From positions 496,001 to 560,000 of the forward strand of contig CAYYPH010000001.1 in the NCBI GenBank assembly GCA_964473485.1: a DNA stretch of 64,000 bases, written 5' to 3'. Below, piece after piece: positions 16,431 through 26,745 of this stretch. The translations under genes were made by a program, and so were the position numbers. This stretch comes from CAIVAT01 sp964473485 (GTDB lineage: Bacteria; Bacteroidota; Bacteroidia; Bacteroidales; FEN-979). The notes beneath the pieces were generated by a model. That model searched no databases. It was not told the DNA's origin and saw only the letters and a program-made list of their open reading frames with translations. Every line of letters starts with the position of its first letter. Position 1 is the stretch's first letter.

Positions 16431-18566
16431 TTGCTTCACCACTTTCCCGGTCGCAACCCTGTCGCCCGCTTGAAGCCGGTAGAGATAGATACCCGCCGGA
16501 AGGCCAGCGGTATTCCAGTCAAATGAATGGTCTCCGCGCTGCTGAAAACCATGCACAGGCATTTCTATCACTTGACCGAAACTGTTCATGATCTCGAATC
16601 GTACCATGCAGGAATTTGCAATATGGTAATAGAAGGTGGTAACTGTCGAAACAGGGTTCGGCCGGTTAGATGCCCGGATGGAGTGTTCGCTGATCCCCGT
16701 CACATCTCCGTACCAGGCCTCCCATCCTTTGGCATTGATGGTATTGTTGGTCTTGAAGATCAGCAATATCTTCCCGCCCGGAGCGGTGACCGGGGCAGGT
16801 GGTTCAACATAGTGGCCACTGTATTTAGCCAATAGTTCCTGTGTTTTAAGGTCATAGATCTCCAGGTAATCAAGTTCGGGTTCGGTATCGAACCAGGTAA
16901 AATGAAGGGTCAGGGAAGTATCGCATCCCTTTGGCTCTAAGCGCCATTTGCAAACAGTGCTGTTATGGTAAGGAAATCGCCCGCTGCCGTCAAAAATATG
17001 GCTGCTTGAATCGGTTACTGTTGTCATTCCCTGGCAATAATCAGGTTTCTCAGCCAGGTAATCCACTAAAAAACCGGGACCAGTCCCTGAGCCATCCGAA
17101 TTAAAAACCACCAATACCTTGTTCCCTGAACTGGTCAGCAATGGAGGGATGGTGTCTCCCCACAGTTCTGCCATGACGGGTGATGAAGTGGCGCCGCCAT
17201 CATAGATCACCAGTTGGTCGCCCGGTCCTGCAGTAGAAAACCTTCTGACATTCAATTTGATAAAAGAGATAGAATCCTCATCCGTTTGCGGATCGATCAG
17301 CCAGGAGCAGTGATGGTTGTTCAGGTAATACCGGATGGGACCGCTGCCATCAGTCATACTTCCTTCAAGTGCAGTAAGGGTATCGTCGCCGGTTGCATAG
17401 TAAGGATATGGAAACTGAATGGTGTCGGGAACATTCATGGAGGGTATCGTCTGTTCATAATTAAAACCCTGAATGTCGTCGATGGTATAATATCCGTTAT
17501 TCGATCCACCCCAACCCAGGTTAAAATGAAAATAGACAGAATCCTGGTACCCGTCACAGACAAAAGCATGTCCGGGGCCCGTCAAAGGCGATCCCGAATA
17601 AAAAACTGGACTGAATTTATCAAGCCTTTCTTTCATTATAGCCTTCCATTCCTCAACAGGCATGCTATCGCGAAAAAGCCATGTGTACGGAAACATTTTA
17701 AAGTAATAATAGAGAGAATCCATTCCCGGGTCCATGATGGTGGAATCGGGGGCTGACCCGGCAGGATCGAAATCCATCCGCAGCGCTACCGCAAAATGGT
17801 AGAGATACTCAGCTATAGCTTTATTTACCGTGATTGGTTTATCCACCATATCATCAAAACTGTACCAGGTGTTTTCGTAGTCGGCAGATTGAACTCCATA
17901 CTCGGGATGAAGTGAAGGGATGTAAGAGGAATGTCCCTGCCCATGATCCGGCCATCTCCAGTAGTAACCAACCTGAGCAATAGCCGTCGCCACGCATCCT
18001 GCCCACACATGCCCTCCGGACCCGCCGGTTGAAGTTTCGGGGCAGTAGAAGTTGTATGGCCAGCCCTGATCCCACAGCGACGTCAACAGCGGGCCGACTG
18101 TGTTTAGAGCAGGCGCATGATCCTGAAAACTAAATCCTGGATCAAGATACCTCTCCCAGCGGGTTGCCATATTACCGTCGGGAAACAACTGACTTTTGTA
18201 AGCCAGTTTAACCTGCTCCGCATAATGACCGATCCAATAAGCGACATTCGGGGGCTGGTTTTTGGCCAGATAACTGTGTTCACAACTATATCCCAAAACA
18301 GGAGGCAATGCCTGGTGGGCAGAAACGATCACAAAACCCGCCGGATTCATGTTGAAAATGTACAGGAGGTTTTGATCTCCTTCTTTCCAATGCAGCTCCT
18401 CCCGAATGGTGATCAGGGAGATGTCTGTTGGCTGAACATACTGGTTGAACTTCTCATAAATGAAGTTCCGGGCCACGGTGGCGGCCATATCCCCTGTGAC
18501 TTCCTGCGCGGATAAACCGGAAAGAAATCCCAGTAAGATCATGATGGTTGCTGTAAATGTTTTCAT
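16428..18566 (-). CDS. Secreted C10 (streptopain-type) cysteine peptidase with CUB domains and T9SS signal
   Basis: 712 aa. Signal peptide ends at about residue 20 (GLSAQ). A propeptide of the streptopain/Spi type covers about 21-150. The catalytic domain is about 155-370, with nucleophile C191 in HVWAGCVATAIAQVGYYWRW and H333 in GPGHAFVCDGY, followed by FHFNLGWGGSNNGYY. Two CUB-like domains follow (about 390-500 and 505-620). The last about 80 residues form a T9SS type A sorting domain (RPNPVSTVTTFYY... ending AGIYLYRLQAGDRVATGKVVKQ). It should be exported, cleaved and attached to the cell surface or released, where it would degrade proteins. A heptamer array begins at its stop codon. Confidence 0.9.
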   Translation of the reverse strand: MKTFTATIMILLGFLSGLSAQEVTGDMAATVARNFIYEKFNQYVQPTDISLITIREELHWKEGDQNLLYIFNMNPAGFVIVSAHQALPPVLGYSCEHSYLAKNQPPNVAYWIGHYAEQVKLAYKSQLFPDGNMATRWERYLDPGFSFQDHAPALNTVGPLLTSLWDQGWPYNFYCPETSTGGSGGHVWAGCVATAIAQVGYYWRWPDHGQGHSSYIPSLHPEYGVQSADYENTWYSFDDMVDKPITVNKAIAEYLYHFAVALRMDFDPAGSAPDSTIMDPGMDSLYYYFKMFPYTWLFRDSMPVEEWKAIMKERLDKFSPVFYSGSPLTGPGHAFVCDGYQDSVYFHFNLGWGGSNNGYYTIDDIQGFNYEQTIPSMNVPDTIQFPYPYYATGDDTLTALEGSMTDGSGPIRYYLNNHHCSWLIDPQTDEDSISFIKLNVRRFSTAGPGDQLVIYDGGATSSPVMAELWGDTIPPLLTSSGNKVLVVFNSDGSGTGPGFLVDYLAEKPDYCQGMTTVTDSSSHIFDGSGRFPYHNSTVCKWRLEPKGCDTSLTLHFTWFDTEPELDYLEIYDLKTQELLAKYSGHYVEPPAPVTAPGGKILLIFKTNNTINAKGWEAWYGDVTGISEHSIRASNRPNPVSTVTTFYYHIANSCMVRFEIMNSFGQVIEMPVHGFQQRGDHSFDWNTAGLPAGIYLYRLQAGDRVATGKVVKQ

Positions 18567-18637
18567 AATGAAAATCTTTAAGTATTTCCAATTTTTATAA
18601 TTTCAATATTTGTTTCTGCATACGTCTGGATAATTTG

Positions 18638-19975
18638 TTAATAATCACGGATACAGCGGACGCTAAAAGCACTTAACTTGTTGAAGAAATAACGGGTAAT
18701 CTTCGGGCTATCGAAATTGATAACACGGTACCAGGAGATGTTGCTGCCATACTGCGTCGAGGTCCACCAGAAGCCGCTGAAGCCAATATCCATAAAGTCA
18801 CTGATTCCGTATAAGGAGCCACCCGGCAAACCTGAGAAGCCAAACAAGTCGACGCCGTTTCCATTTGAGCGCCATCCGCTAACGGTCTTCAGGTTCATCC
18901 CGGCATCATATCCACGATAAGCCTGATAGTGGTCCCATAACGGATCACCAATCCCATACTGGCTGTCCACCGCCCCTTCCAGCACCTTCCATTCCTCATC
19001 GGTGGGCAGGTGCCAGCCCGGCGGGCAGATACCCCGGATACCCTGCTGGGTAGCGTGCTGCATCATCTCGTCCCATTGGTAAAGGCCACCGTACTTTGTG
19101 CAACTGTCGGGATTGTTGGAGTAACAATATTTCTCCATGATGCCATTATTCGATTGGTAATTGCCTCCGGGGATCATCGTTCCTGCGTTCAGATTTTCTT
19201 TAATCCAGCACTGGCTGAAGATCTGGATGGTGTTGTATACCTGTCCTTCGTATACTACCGTGGGTGTTCCCGGGCAAGGGATGTTGGTGGCGAACTGGAA
19301 GGTGTAAGTAGTATCATCATCAGGGGCATCCAGAATTCCGGATTCCTGAACCAAAAAACCTGCGTTAACCTGTGCGTGTTTTAAGGATGGTTTCTCCTGA
19401 TCAGGTCCGGCATACTCAAGTTTGCACGTTTTACCGCCTGGCGGTCCCTCCGTTAGGATCTTTAAGCTTTTTGTGATCCCGTTCCATCGGGCTGTCAGGA
19501 GATAAATCCGTTCATCGCCGGCGATGAACCTGAAGGCATGGGTGCCTTTATCCAGCACACGGTCAACCTTCGCTGCAATCCGGCCCCTGACATCCGAAAC
19601 CATTAGGTTTAACGACCCTTTTGATGGCAGAAACAGCGAGATTATAGCCTTGTCGTTGACCGGGTTTGGAATACTCTGAAACAGCCTGAATTCCTTTTCT
19701 TTATTACTTTCGTGACCCATTCCCACAGGATAATCCGTGGCATAACCAACGTAAAGCAACAAATCGCCCGGGGTTATCTGATACATCAGCGTCGTGTCAG
19801 GCCAGTAAAGCTTGACAGAATCTCCATGCGTCCGGTTCATTACCTTGATACTGTCGAGCCGGATATACGCTTCCTGGTCAACAGCAGTGAAGGTCAATTC
19901 CACCGAAGGGTTTTGGCCAAAGACACCGACAATCAGTGCAAGGGCCAAGGTTGAAAGAATAATTTTTGTTTTCAT
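18638..19975 (-). CDS. Secreted FISUMP-domain protein with an internal sorting-like module
   Basis: 445 aa. Signal peptide ends near GVFGQ (about 21). Residues about 95-175 look like a T9SS type A sorting domain (FRLFQSIPNPVNDKAIISL ... AGDERIYLLTARWNG) but lie in the middle of the protein, not at its end. Residues about 240-445 are a FISUMP (Fibrobacter succinogenes major paralogous) domain: WIKENLNAGTMI, KYGGLYQWDEMM, GICPPGWHLPTDEEWKVLE, WWTSTQYGS, and terminal SAFSVRCIRDY. FISUMP proteins are surface lipoproteins or secreted proteins of unknown function. A polar stretch (about 185-235) joins the two domains. It is on the same strand as the C10 peptidase, 71 bp upstream. Confidence 0.85.
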   Translation of the reverse strand: MKTKIILSTLALALIVGVFGQNPSVELTFTAVDQEAYIRLDSIKVMNRTHGDSVKLYWPDTTLMYQITPGDLLLYVGYATDYPVGMGHESNKEKEFRLFQSIPNPVNDKAIISLFLPSKGSLNLMVSDVRGRIAAKVDRVLDKGTHAFRFIAGDERIYLLTARWNGITKSLKILTEGPPGGKTCKLEYAGPDQEKPSLKHAQVNAGFLVQESGILDAPDDDTTYTFQFATNIPCPGTPTVVYEGQVYNTIQIFSQCWIKENLNAGTMIPGGNYQSNNGIMEKYCYSNNPDSCTKYGGLYQWDEMMQHATQQGIRGICPPGWHLPTDEEWKVLEGAVDSQYGIGDPLWDHYQAYRGYDAGMNLKTVSGWRSNGNGVDLFGFSGLPGGSLYGISDFMDIGFSGFWWTSTQYGSNISWYRVINFDSPKITRYFFNKLSAFSVRCIRDY

Positions 19976-20032
19976 AAAACCTGGTTTTTCTTTGAATTAC
20001 CAATTATTCCCGTATTGGTCAACTTCTCTGTT

Positions 20033-20073
<41 letters not shown>

Positions 20074-20076
<3 letters not shown>

Positions 20077-22452
20077 ATGCTTCACCACCTTTCCACTCAC
20101 AACCCTGTCGCCTGCCTGAAACCAGTAGAAATAGATGCCCGCCGGCAGGACCTCCATGTTCCATTCAATACTGTGATTGCCCGCCGGCAACATTTCATCC
20201 AGCACCACCGCCACTTCCCGTCCATGCACATCATAAATCTTCAAGCTAACCCATTGATATTGCGAAATGTGAAATGTGAAACGTGAAGTGTAGCTGACAG
20301 GATTCGGGTAACAGGTTACTGCCGGGAGAGATGCGCCAGGTGTCGGGACTTCCAGTGTCTCACAGGCCTCTTCCACCTCTGCCGGGCTTTGGCAACCGGG
20401 AGCGTTGAATCCGATGTCGACTGTTCCCCCGGGTGCGGCCAGATAATCACAGATGCTTTGGACTGCACAACTGGATAATGAGTTATTGTAACGGATGGTA
20501 AGATCATTTATCGAACCACCTGCAATATTGTCGATCCCCGACAGGCTTGTGAGGGCAGGATTGCCTTGTTGAACCATAAAACCCCCTTCTCCTATAGTAA
20601 GGTTTCCTCCAATGGAAGTAAGGCCTTCCAATCCTGTCAGGTTGTAAAGTGAGCTGTTTGAAAGAAAGATCAGATCCGATCCGATGGAGTTCAATCCTTC
20701 CAGGCCTTCGAGGTTATAGAGCATACTATTGTGAGATATATCAAGACTGCCCCCGATATTGGTCAAACCCTCCAGGCCATTCAGGTTGGTAAGGGCGCTG
20801 TTGTTGTAAATTCTTAAAGCTCCCCCGACAGATGCAACATTTTCCAATCCGGATAACCCGGTCATCGAATCGTTCGAGGCAATGGAAACATCTCCGGCAA
20901 CTGATGTCAGGTTCTCCAACCCAACCAGATCAGGCAGGGAATTGTTCCACTCAATGACAAGGTCTCTGCCAAGGGAAGCCATGCTCAGCCCTGCCAGGCT
21001 GGAAAGGTTATAGTTGTAGTCAATCCGGACGCTGCTGTCGACAAAAGCCAGGTTTTCCAGTCCGGTGAGACTGGTCAGGCCGGTGCCGGTGATTTGCAGA
21101 TCCCCCCCGATGAATGCCAGGCTGTCCAATCCGGATAAATCGTTAAGAGAATCCGTGTTGTTGATATTCAGGTGACCGCCGATTGAGGTCACTACATTCA
21201 ACCCGTTCAGGTTGGTGATCTTGTCGTTCTGAAAGAAATCATTAAAGATGTTCACATCCCCCTCAAGGTCAATACACCCCGGAAAGTTGGCCTGGAAATT
21301 ATCGATCTCTGTCTGTTTATGAAAATAGTAATGACCATAGGGAAGGCAGGAAATGGTTGAACCACATGCAGATGCCACCTCGGGAGGATCATTGCAACCG
21401 GGGGCATTGAGGTATATGCTGATCGCACCCGGAGGATCCGATAAATAGGTACAGATGCAGGGCACATCACAGGTGGACAACGACAGATTATTGTTTATAC
21501 TCAGATCACCACCAATGGAAATCACACTGTCTAACCCGGATATGCTGGTAAGTTCATAGTTATGGGTAATGGAAAGGCTTCCGGCGATGGAATCCAGGCT
21601 TTCCAAACCGGTCAGACTGGTCATGGAATCATTTGAGGCAATGATGAGGTCTCCCCCGATGGAGGTCAGCGCAAGCCCGTTCAGATTTTCCAGATAGGGG
21701 TTGTCTTCAACAATCAGTGTTCCGGGTATTTGTGTGATATTTTCCAGCCCGGTAAGGCTGGTGAGGTTGTTGTTTTGCTTAACGGTGAGGGATTCTCCTA
21801 TGGAGGTCAGACTGTCAAGACCTGTGAAGTCAGTCAGGTTATGGTTCCCCGCTATATAAACATATCCCCCGACGGAAATCAAACTCTGCAGGCCGGAAAG
21901 ATCAATCAGGCTGCCGTTATAGGAAATCGTAAGAAATCCACCAATAGTAGCAAGGCTGCTCAGACCGTTAAGATAGTCAAGGTCTTGGTTATGAAAAATA
22001 TATAGGGCCCCTCCGATGGCAGTCAGACTCTCAAGGCCGGTCATACTGCTCAGGTTATTGCTGTTCATGATTGAAAAATTGCCGCCAACCGAAGTCAGGC
22101 TGTTCAGCCCGGTGAAATTAAAGAGGCTGGGATTGAAGGAATAGTAAAGATCTCCCCCGACCGAGACCAGGTTATCAAGTCCGGTCAGACTTAACAGGGT
22201 GTAGTGTTGACTTATGGTCAGGTTTCCACAGATGGAGGTCAGCACATTCAAACCGTTGAGGCTGGTGATGCTAAACCCCCACCCGTCAATGGTGACATCT
22301 CCTTCAATCACCGTGCACCCCGGGTAGTTTGCCTGGAAATTGTCAATCTGGGCCTGGGTGGTGAAGGTGATGCCTCCGGGCAGGCAGCCCTGGGAGAAGG
22401 CAATGCATTGGTTCAACAGAACCACCACTGTGATCAGGATACCTTTATTCAT
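20074..22452 (-). CDS. Secreted receptor L-domain/LRR-like repeat protein, internally duplicated, T9SS signal
   Basis: 792 aa. Signal peptide about 1-20. Two large modules follow. Each starts with a cap such as CLPGGITFTTQAQIDNFQ, has a run of about 24-residue repeats (consensus LTGLxxLxSIGGxLxIxxN) and closes with a cap of the form LSxCAVxxICxYL...NAPGCxxPxEVxxACE. Module one spans about 22-365 and module two about 368-700. The C-terminus is a T9SS type A sorting domain (CYPNPVSYTSRFTFHIS ... GIYFYWFQAGDRVVSGKVVKH). The repeats should form a solenoid for binding on the cell surface; the ligand is unknown. The adjacent C45-like gene ends upstream with only 2 bp between, so the two are probably cotranscribed. 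Confidence 0.85.
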
Positions 22453-22454
22453 GG

Positions 22455-23984
22455 TTATTGAATTTTAATGATTTTTCCAGTAAACAATTGGTTCCCCGCC
22501 TGAAACCGGTAGAAATAGATGCCCGCCGGCAGGCCGGAAGCATCCCATTGCACCTTGTGCCTCCCTTTTGACTGCAGCCCGTCGACCAATGTTTCAACCA
22601 ATTGCCCAAGGTGGTTGTAAATGATCAATTCTACATGTTCATTGCATGTCAGGACATATTCCAGCTTAGCAGCGTACCTAACGGGATTCGGGCAGACCGC
22701 GACAACCGGATAGCCGGATCCTACTTTCTGATCCTTTTCGACTGTGCCGGTTGGATAGGGATGTGTAAACAACTCTTCCAGTGAAAAAACATAGGGCTCG
22801 GTATTGGCAGCCGGAACACCGAGTGAAGTTCTGATTGCCATCTTCAGCAGGTCTGCCTCCGGGGCATATTGTTTTGCCTGGATATTTGTCAATTGAAGGG
22901 AGTAATCTTTCATCAGGTTCCAGTTCTCCTCCACTCCGATCATGGTGCCATTGCCAATATTGTTTACGATGCCATTGTACCTGGAGCAGAAATTCATGGC
23001 GTTGTTTCGTGCTATCTGATAGTTGGCTGTGTAGAGGTTATCGCCGGGAATACTGTCGGGATAGCTGTTAAAGCGGTAGGTATGCGTGGGCGCATTACCG
23101 GCGATTTCACATACCATGGCAGTCAGACTGTCGTTCGGCTGGGTTGCTGCCAATACAGAAATTATAACGGCTGCGGCAAAGCCATTGGAGCAGTCATCTA
23201 TGGCTGCCTTTACATCCATCACATTGTGTTCCTGGTCTCCGTTGTAATCGAACGTTTCCAGTGCCTTGCGCAAAGCATATCCATAGGGCAGATAACCCTG
23301 GCCATGAATGACGGGTTCATTGTAATCGCTCATGTCCTGTGAAAAGACGCCAACATACTGATTCAATCCATATTTTGGCGTCATGCCACCGGCTAAATGC
23401 GCATACAACCAAGGCTGAGTGTTTGGTTCGGAAGGGAAGTTTACCACGATTGCGTGGCTCGCCATTAAAAATGCATTGATCGGGTAAGAATCGACATGTG
23501 ATGTGATGACGGATCGGCCATCCAGGTCGGTACGGGCAGTGGCATCGCCCCAGTTCATCAGGCTTGAACAGTTAAAAATATCTTTGCCAAAGATCAGATA
23601 TTGAATATCCATGTATGAATTGGCAATCAGCAGATCCACGTAGTCACCATATAAGGGATTGGGCGTGGATGCATGGTATCCCTCCTCAAACGCCATTGCC
23701 TCCTGAACAAATACAGAGTCAATGGTGAGGTCGACACCGTTTAAAATAATGTCCCTTGCTACCTGGTATTGATTTCCGAGTCCGGGAATCATATACCCGT
23801 TTAATAATTGTGCAGCAATGTCACCGATAAGGTAACCCTGTGCATAAGCCCTCTCCTGCGCGGTACCCCAGACCTTTATGACATGAAAGTTATTGGTATC
23901 CAGCACCATAATCCCATTCACCTGCTGTGCCCTGGTGTTCAGTGCAAGAATGGTCAGGAATAACATAAAAATTTGTTTTTTCAT
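22455..23984 (-). CDS. Secreted C45/phospholipase B-like Ntn hydrolase with T9SS signal
   Basis: 509 aa. Signal peptide ends at LNTRAQQ (about 20). The catalytic part, about 30-400, shows features of the C45 acyltransferase and phospholipase B-like group: GTAQERAYAQGYLIGD, then C139 in IFNCSSLMNWGDATARTDLDGR followed by SVITSHVDSYP. In that group the Cys becomes the N-terminal nucleophile after self-cleavage, and amide or ester bonds are hydrolysed. Residues about 430-509 are a T9SS sorting domain ending AGNQLFTGKIIKIQ. The substrate cannot be told from sequence; the family assignment rests on these motifs and is moderate. Confidence 0.72.
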   Translation of the reverse strand: MKKQIFMLFLTILALNTRAQQVNGIMVLDTNNFHVIKVWGTAQERAYAQGYLIGDIAAQLLNGYMIPGLGNQYQVARDIILNGVDLTIDSVFVQEAMAFEEGYHASTPNPLYGDYVDLLIANSYMDIQYLIFGKDIFNCSSLMNWGDATARTDLDGRSVITSHVDSYPINAFLMASHAIVVNFPSEPNTQPWLYAHLAGGMTPKYGLNQYVGVFSQDMSDYNEPVIHGQGYLPYGYALRKALETFDYNGDQEHNVMDVKAAIDDCSNGFAAAVIISVLAATQPNDSLTAMVCEIAGNAPTHTYRFNSYPDSIPGDNLYTANYQIARNNAMNFCSRYNGIVNNIGNGTMIGVEENWNLMKDYSLQLTNIQAKQYAPEADLLKMAIRTSLGVPAANTEPYVFSLEELFTHPYPTGTVEKDQKVGSGYPVVAVCPNPVRYAAKLEYVLTCNEHVELIIYNHLGQLVETLVDGLQSKGRHKVQWDASGLPAGIYFYRFQAGNQLFTGKIIKIQ

Positions 23985-24289
23985 GGCGTTGTTTTTTATG
24001 TCGCAAACTATTTTGCAACATAAAGAAACAACATGTCAAAGTGAAAAGTCAGGGTGATTGAGGATCGCCGGCCCGGATTTTACCAACGCCGGGAATGAAT
24101 TGAGGAACGTCAGACAGATGAAAGTTTTCACTCCGGCATGCAGGCATGAAAGGAATACGTTCATTACCGGGGTTTAGTTTGAACGGCAAGAGCCGATAAA
24201 GGAACAAAACGTATTTCAGATAAAACAAAAGGAAAATTTCACGTAAATTGCAAAACCAGGGCGATCATGGGCATCTAATATTTTGGAAC
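23985..24289. other. Intergenic region upstream of the chemosensory operon
   Basis: 305 bp between two divergent genes. I see no open frame of note, no RNA gene and no full TAnnTTTG match, only near misses such as TATTTTG at 24009 on the plus strand and TAGTTTG on the minus strand near 24010. A small palindrome GCAAA-ctat-TTTGC lies at 24003-24016. Promoters for both flanking genes are expected here but cannot be placed. Confidence 0.4.
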
Positions 24290-24766
24290 ATGGCAGAAAA
24301 TCTTTTTGATTACCTGAAATTCAGATATAAAGACCTCTCCTTTGCACTCAACCTGCAATGTGTTGAACGGGTGGTCAGGGCTGTGGCCCTGATCAGACCT
24401 TCTGATCTTCCGCCATCAGTCGTCGGCGTTTTTAATTACCACGAAACCCTGGTACCGCTTTTTACCATTTACGGAAAACGCCAGACCGAATTGACAGAAC
24501 CAGATCCCGACCATCTTTATATTCTCGTAAAAACTCCCTTCCGAAGTATTGCCATTTTGGCCGACACTGTGGATGGAATTTTCAGGTTGGATGAAAAGGA
24601 CGCTATCGGAGCACGATCGGTCGACACCAATTTCCGTGCAGATAAAGTGTATATCTGCTGTAATGATGTCGTATTCATCTACGATATTGAAAAATTTCTT
24701 GACCGTGAGGATGAAATTCACATCTCCATGGCCACTGAGAACATAGAAAAAAATGATGGCCCATGA
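24290..24766 (+). CDS. CheW-type coupling protein (first of two)
   Basis: 158 aa from the ATG at 24290; a TTG at 24248 would only add an unlikely N-terminus. A single CheW domain: YLKFRYKDLSFALNLQCVERVV, VVGVFNYHETLVPLFTIYG, YILVKTPFRSIAILADTVDGIFRLDE. CheW links a chemoreceptor to CheA. First gene of a tightly packed seven-gene operon; its stop overlaps the next start by 4 bp (ATGA). In Wsp-type systems one CheW is thought to serve the receptor and a second has its own role; this would correspond to WspB or WspD. Confidence 0.88.
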   Translation: MAENLFDYLKFRYKDLSFALNLQCVERVVRAVALIRPSDLPPSVVGVFNYHETLVPLFTIYGKRQTELTEPDPDHLYILVKTPFRSIAILADTVDGIFRLDEKDAIGARSVDTNFRADKVYICCNDVVFIYDIEKFLDREDEIHISMATENIEKNDGP

Positions 24767-26217
24767 CTGTTCCGGAAAAGGCCTTACTGGAAATAAGACA
24801 GATCGTTGCTGACCGGCTGGGTCTCGATTATCCTGCGGCGAAGCTTGCAGAGCTGGAAAGAGCAATCATCAGGACGGCCGAGATCATGGGACTTGATCCA
24901 TTTTCAGAATACCTCCCTTCGTCTTTTACAGGAGAATCTTCGGGAAGAGAAGGTATCAGGCGGTTAGGAGAGTTTCTGACAGTAGGCGAGACTTACTTTT
25001 TCAGGGAAATCAATGTCCTGCACTTTTTTCAGAAAAAAATATTACCGGAGATCATCGGGGGGAAAAAAACAGGCGACAAAGAGATCAATATCTGGAGCGC
25101 CGGATGCTGCACCGGAGAGGAGCCATATACTATTGCTATATTACTGAAAGAGTCAGGATTGGACCTTCATGATTGGAAGATCAACATTGTGGCAACCGAC
25201 ATCAATAAAAACTACCTTGAAAAAGCAAGAATCGGTATATACCCGCAGTGGTCATTCAGGGAAACGAATCCACTGATCAGACAGCGGTATTTCAGGCAGG
25301 TGGGATCAAACTGGGAAATTTCACCATCTTTAAAATCGATGGTATCATTCTCATGGCTTAACCTCGCAAACCTGCAAAACCTTTCAGCAGTAGAAGCCAT
25401 AAAAGAAGCTGATGTGATTTTCTGCCGCAATGTTCTGATGTATTTCACACCTCTGCTTATTCATCAAACTGCTGCGTTTTTTTACGACTTCCTGAATGAG
25501 CCGGGATGGTTCATTACCAGCCAGGTTGAACTGAACGATCAATATTTCGGAAAATTCAGGCCGGTTTCCTGCGACAATTGCCAGGTATATCAAAAGATCC
25601 GCAATGTTCCAGCTTCTGCCGCCAGAAATGTAGCTGATGAGAAAAGCATTACAAACCTCTCCTCACAGAAATCAAAGCCGATCGCACCAAGACCAAAACC
25701 AGTTCAAAAAACAGGAGGAACTGCCAGGAAGCCTGTATTGCCCGAACCCGATGCGGAAATACTTTATGAAACCGGTCAATACAGGGCCTGCGCCGATTTA
25801 TGCCAGTTAAAGATAAAGTCGGGTCTGGCGACAGAACGTGCACTTACCTTGTTTATAAAATCGATGGGTAACCTTGGAGATCTGGAGGCAGCTAAAAACG
25901 TCTGTGAACAGTTGATCGATAAAAATCCTGGCAATGCAAATTCCCACTATCTTTACGCAACCATACTTATGGAATCGGGAGATCAGGAAGGTGCCATCAA
26001 GACCTTGAAGAAAGTGATATACCTTGAACCGGGTCATTTAATGGGGCATTTTAATTTGTTTACTATGCTGAAGAAGATTGGTGAACATAAACTGGCGGAG
26101 ATACACCGGAGAAACGTCAGCATGCTCATCAAAAATCTGAATGACAACGATCCTGTTCCAGGCACTGAAGGCCTGACCGCCGGAAACCTCAGGCAAATAA
26201 CGGGAATACTGAAATAG
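24763..26217 (+). CDS. CheR-type chemoreceptor methyltransferase with C-terminal TPR (WspC-like)
   Basis: 484 aa. CheR all-alpha N-terminal domain about 1-75, then the SAM-dependent methyltransferase about 75-280: GETYFFRE, IWSAGCCTGEEPYTIA, VATDINKNYLEKAR, VIFCRNVLMYF. A proline and lysine-rich linker (about 290-335) leads to TPR-like helices (about 335-455). This layout is that of WspC, the TPR-carrying CheR of Wsp systems, which methylates receptor glutamates. It overlaps the preceding CheW gene by 4 bp and ends 3 bp before the second CheW gene. Confidence 0.92.
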   Translation: MTVPEKALLEIRQIVADRLGLDYPAAKLAELERAIIRTAEIMGLDPFSEYLPSSFTGESSGREGIRRLGEFLTVGETYFFREINVLHFFQKKILPEIIGGKKTGDKEINIWSAGCCTGEEPYTIAILLKESGLDLHDWKINIVATDINKNYLEKARIGIYPQWSFRETNPLIRQRYFRQVGSNWEISPSLKSMVSFSWLNLANLQNLSAVEAIKEADVIFCRNVLMYFTPLLIHQTAAFFYDFLNEPGWFITSQVELNDQYFGKFRPVSCDNCQVYQKIRNVPASAARNVADEKSITNLSSQKSKPIAPRPKPVQKTGGTARKPVLPEPDAEILYETGQYRACADLCQLKIKSGLATERALTLFIKSMGNLGDLEAAKNVCEQLIDKNPGNANSHYLYATILMESGDQEGAIKTLKKVIYLEPGHLMGHFNLFTMLKKIGEHKLAEIHRRNVSMLIKNLNDNDPVPGTEGLTAGNLRQITGILK

Positions 26218-26220
26218 ATC

Positions 26221-26745
26221 ATGGATGAAAAGAGAAAAATATTGTCGCTTCGCGCAACCCTTCTGGCACAGAAGAAAACGCAATCAGATGCGCAATCCGC
26301 TGACCATATTGCAGTTGTCGATTTTTTCCTGGCCAGCGAGCATTATGCCATCGCCAGCAAATATATTGCAGAGGTATTACCCCTGAAAGAGATGAACGTC
26401 CTTCCCGGGTTACCTGTATTTATTCTGGGAATCGTTCATGTGAGGGGCCGGATTCTTTCGGTGGTGAACCTGAAGACAATACTCCTTCTTAAAGAAAAGG
26501 GGATCACACAACTAAACAGGCTTATCATACTTAAAAATGAGAGGATGGAATTCGCGGTTGTCGTCGACCAGGTTATGGGTCACAGCCTTATCAACCTTGG
26601 CGAATTGCGTCCTGTACCCGAAAACCTTTTAGGTGAAAAATCAAAATTTATACAGGGTCTCACCGCGGAAGGCACAGTGCTGTTAAATGGTGAAAAGATT
26701 TTGAATGACAAATCGTTAATCGTAAATCAAAAAGAACCGATATGA
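26221..26745 (+). CDS. CheW-type coupling protein (second)
   Basis: 174 aa with a CheW domain at about 28-165: VDFFLASEHYAIASKYIAEVLPL, VFILGIVHVRGRILSVVNLKTIL, RLIILKNERMEFAVVVDQVMGH. An N-terminal extension of about 25 charged residues precedes it. Its stop overlaps the receptor gene by 4 bp (ATGA), implying coupled translation with the receptor, so this copy is the likelier receptor-CheA coupler. Confidence 0.9.
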   Translation: MDEKRKILSLRATLLAQKKTQSDAQSADHIAVVDFFLASEHYAIASKYIAEVLPLKEMNVLPGLPVFILGIVHVRGRILSVVNLKTILLLKEKGITQLNRLIILKNERMEFAVVVDQVMGHSLINLGELRPVPENLLGEKSKFIQGLTAEGTVLLNGEKILNDKSLIVNQKEPI

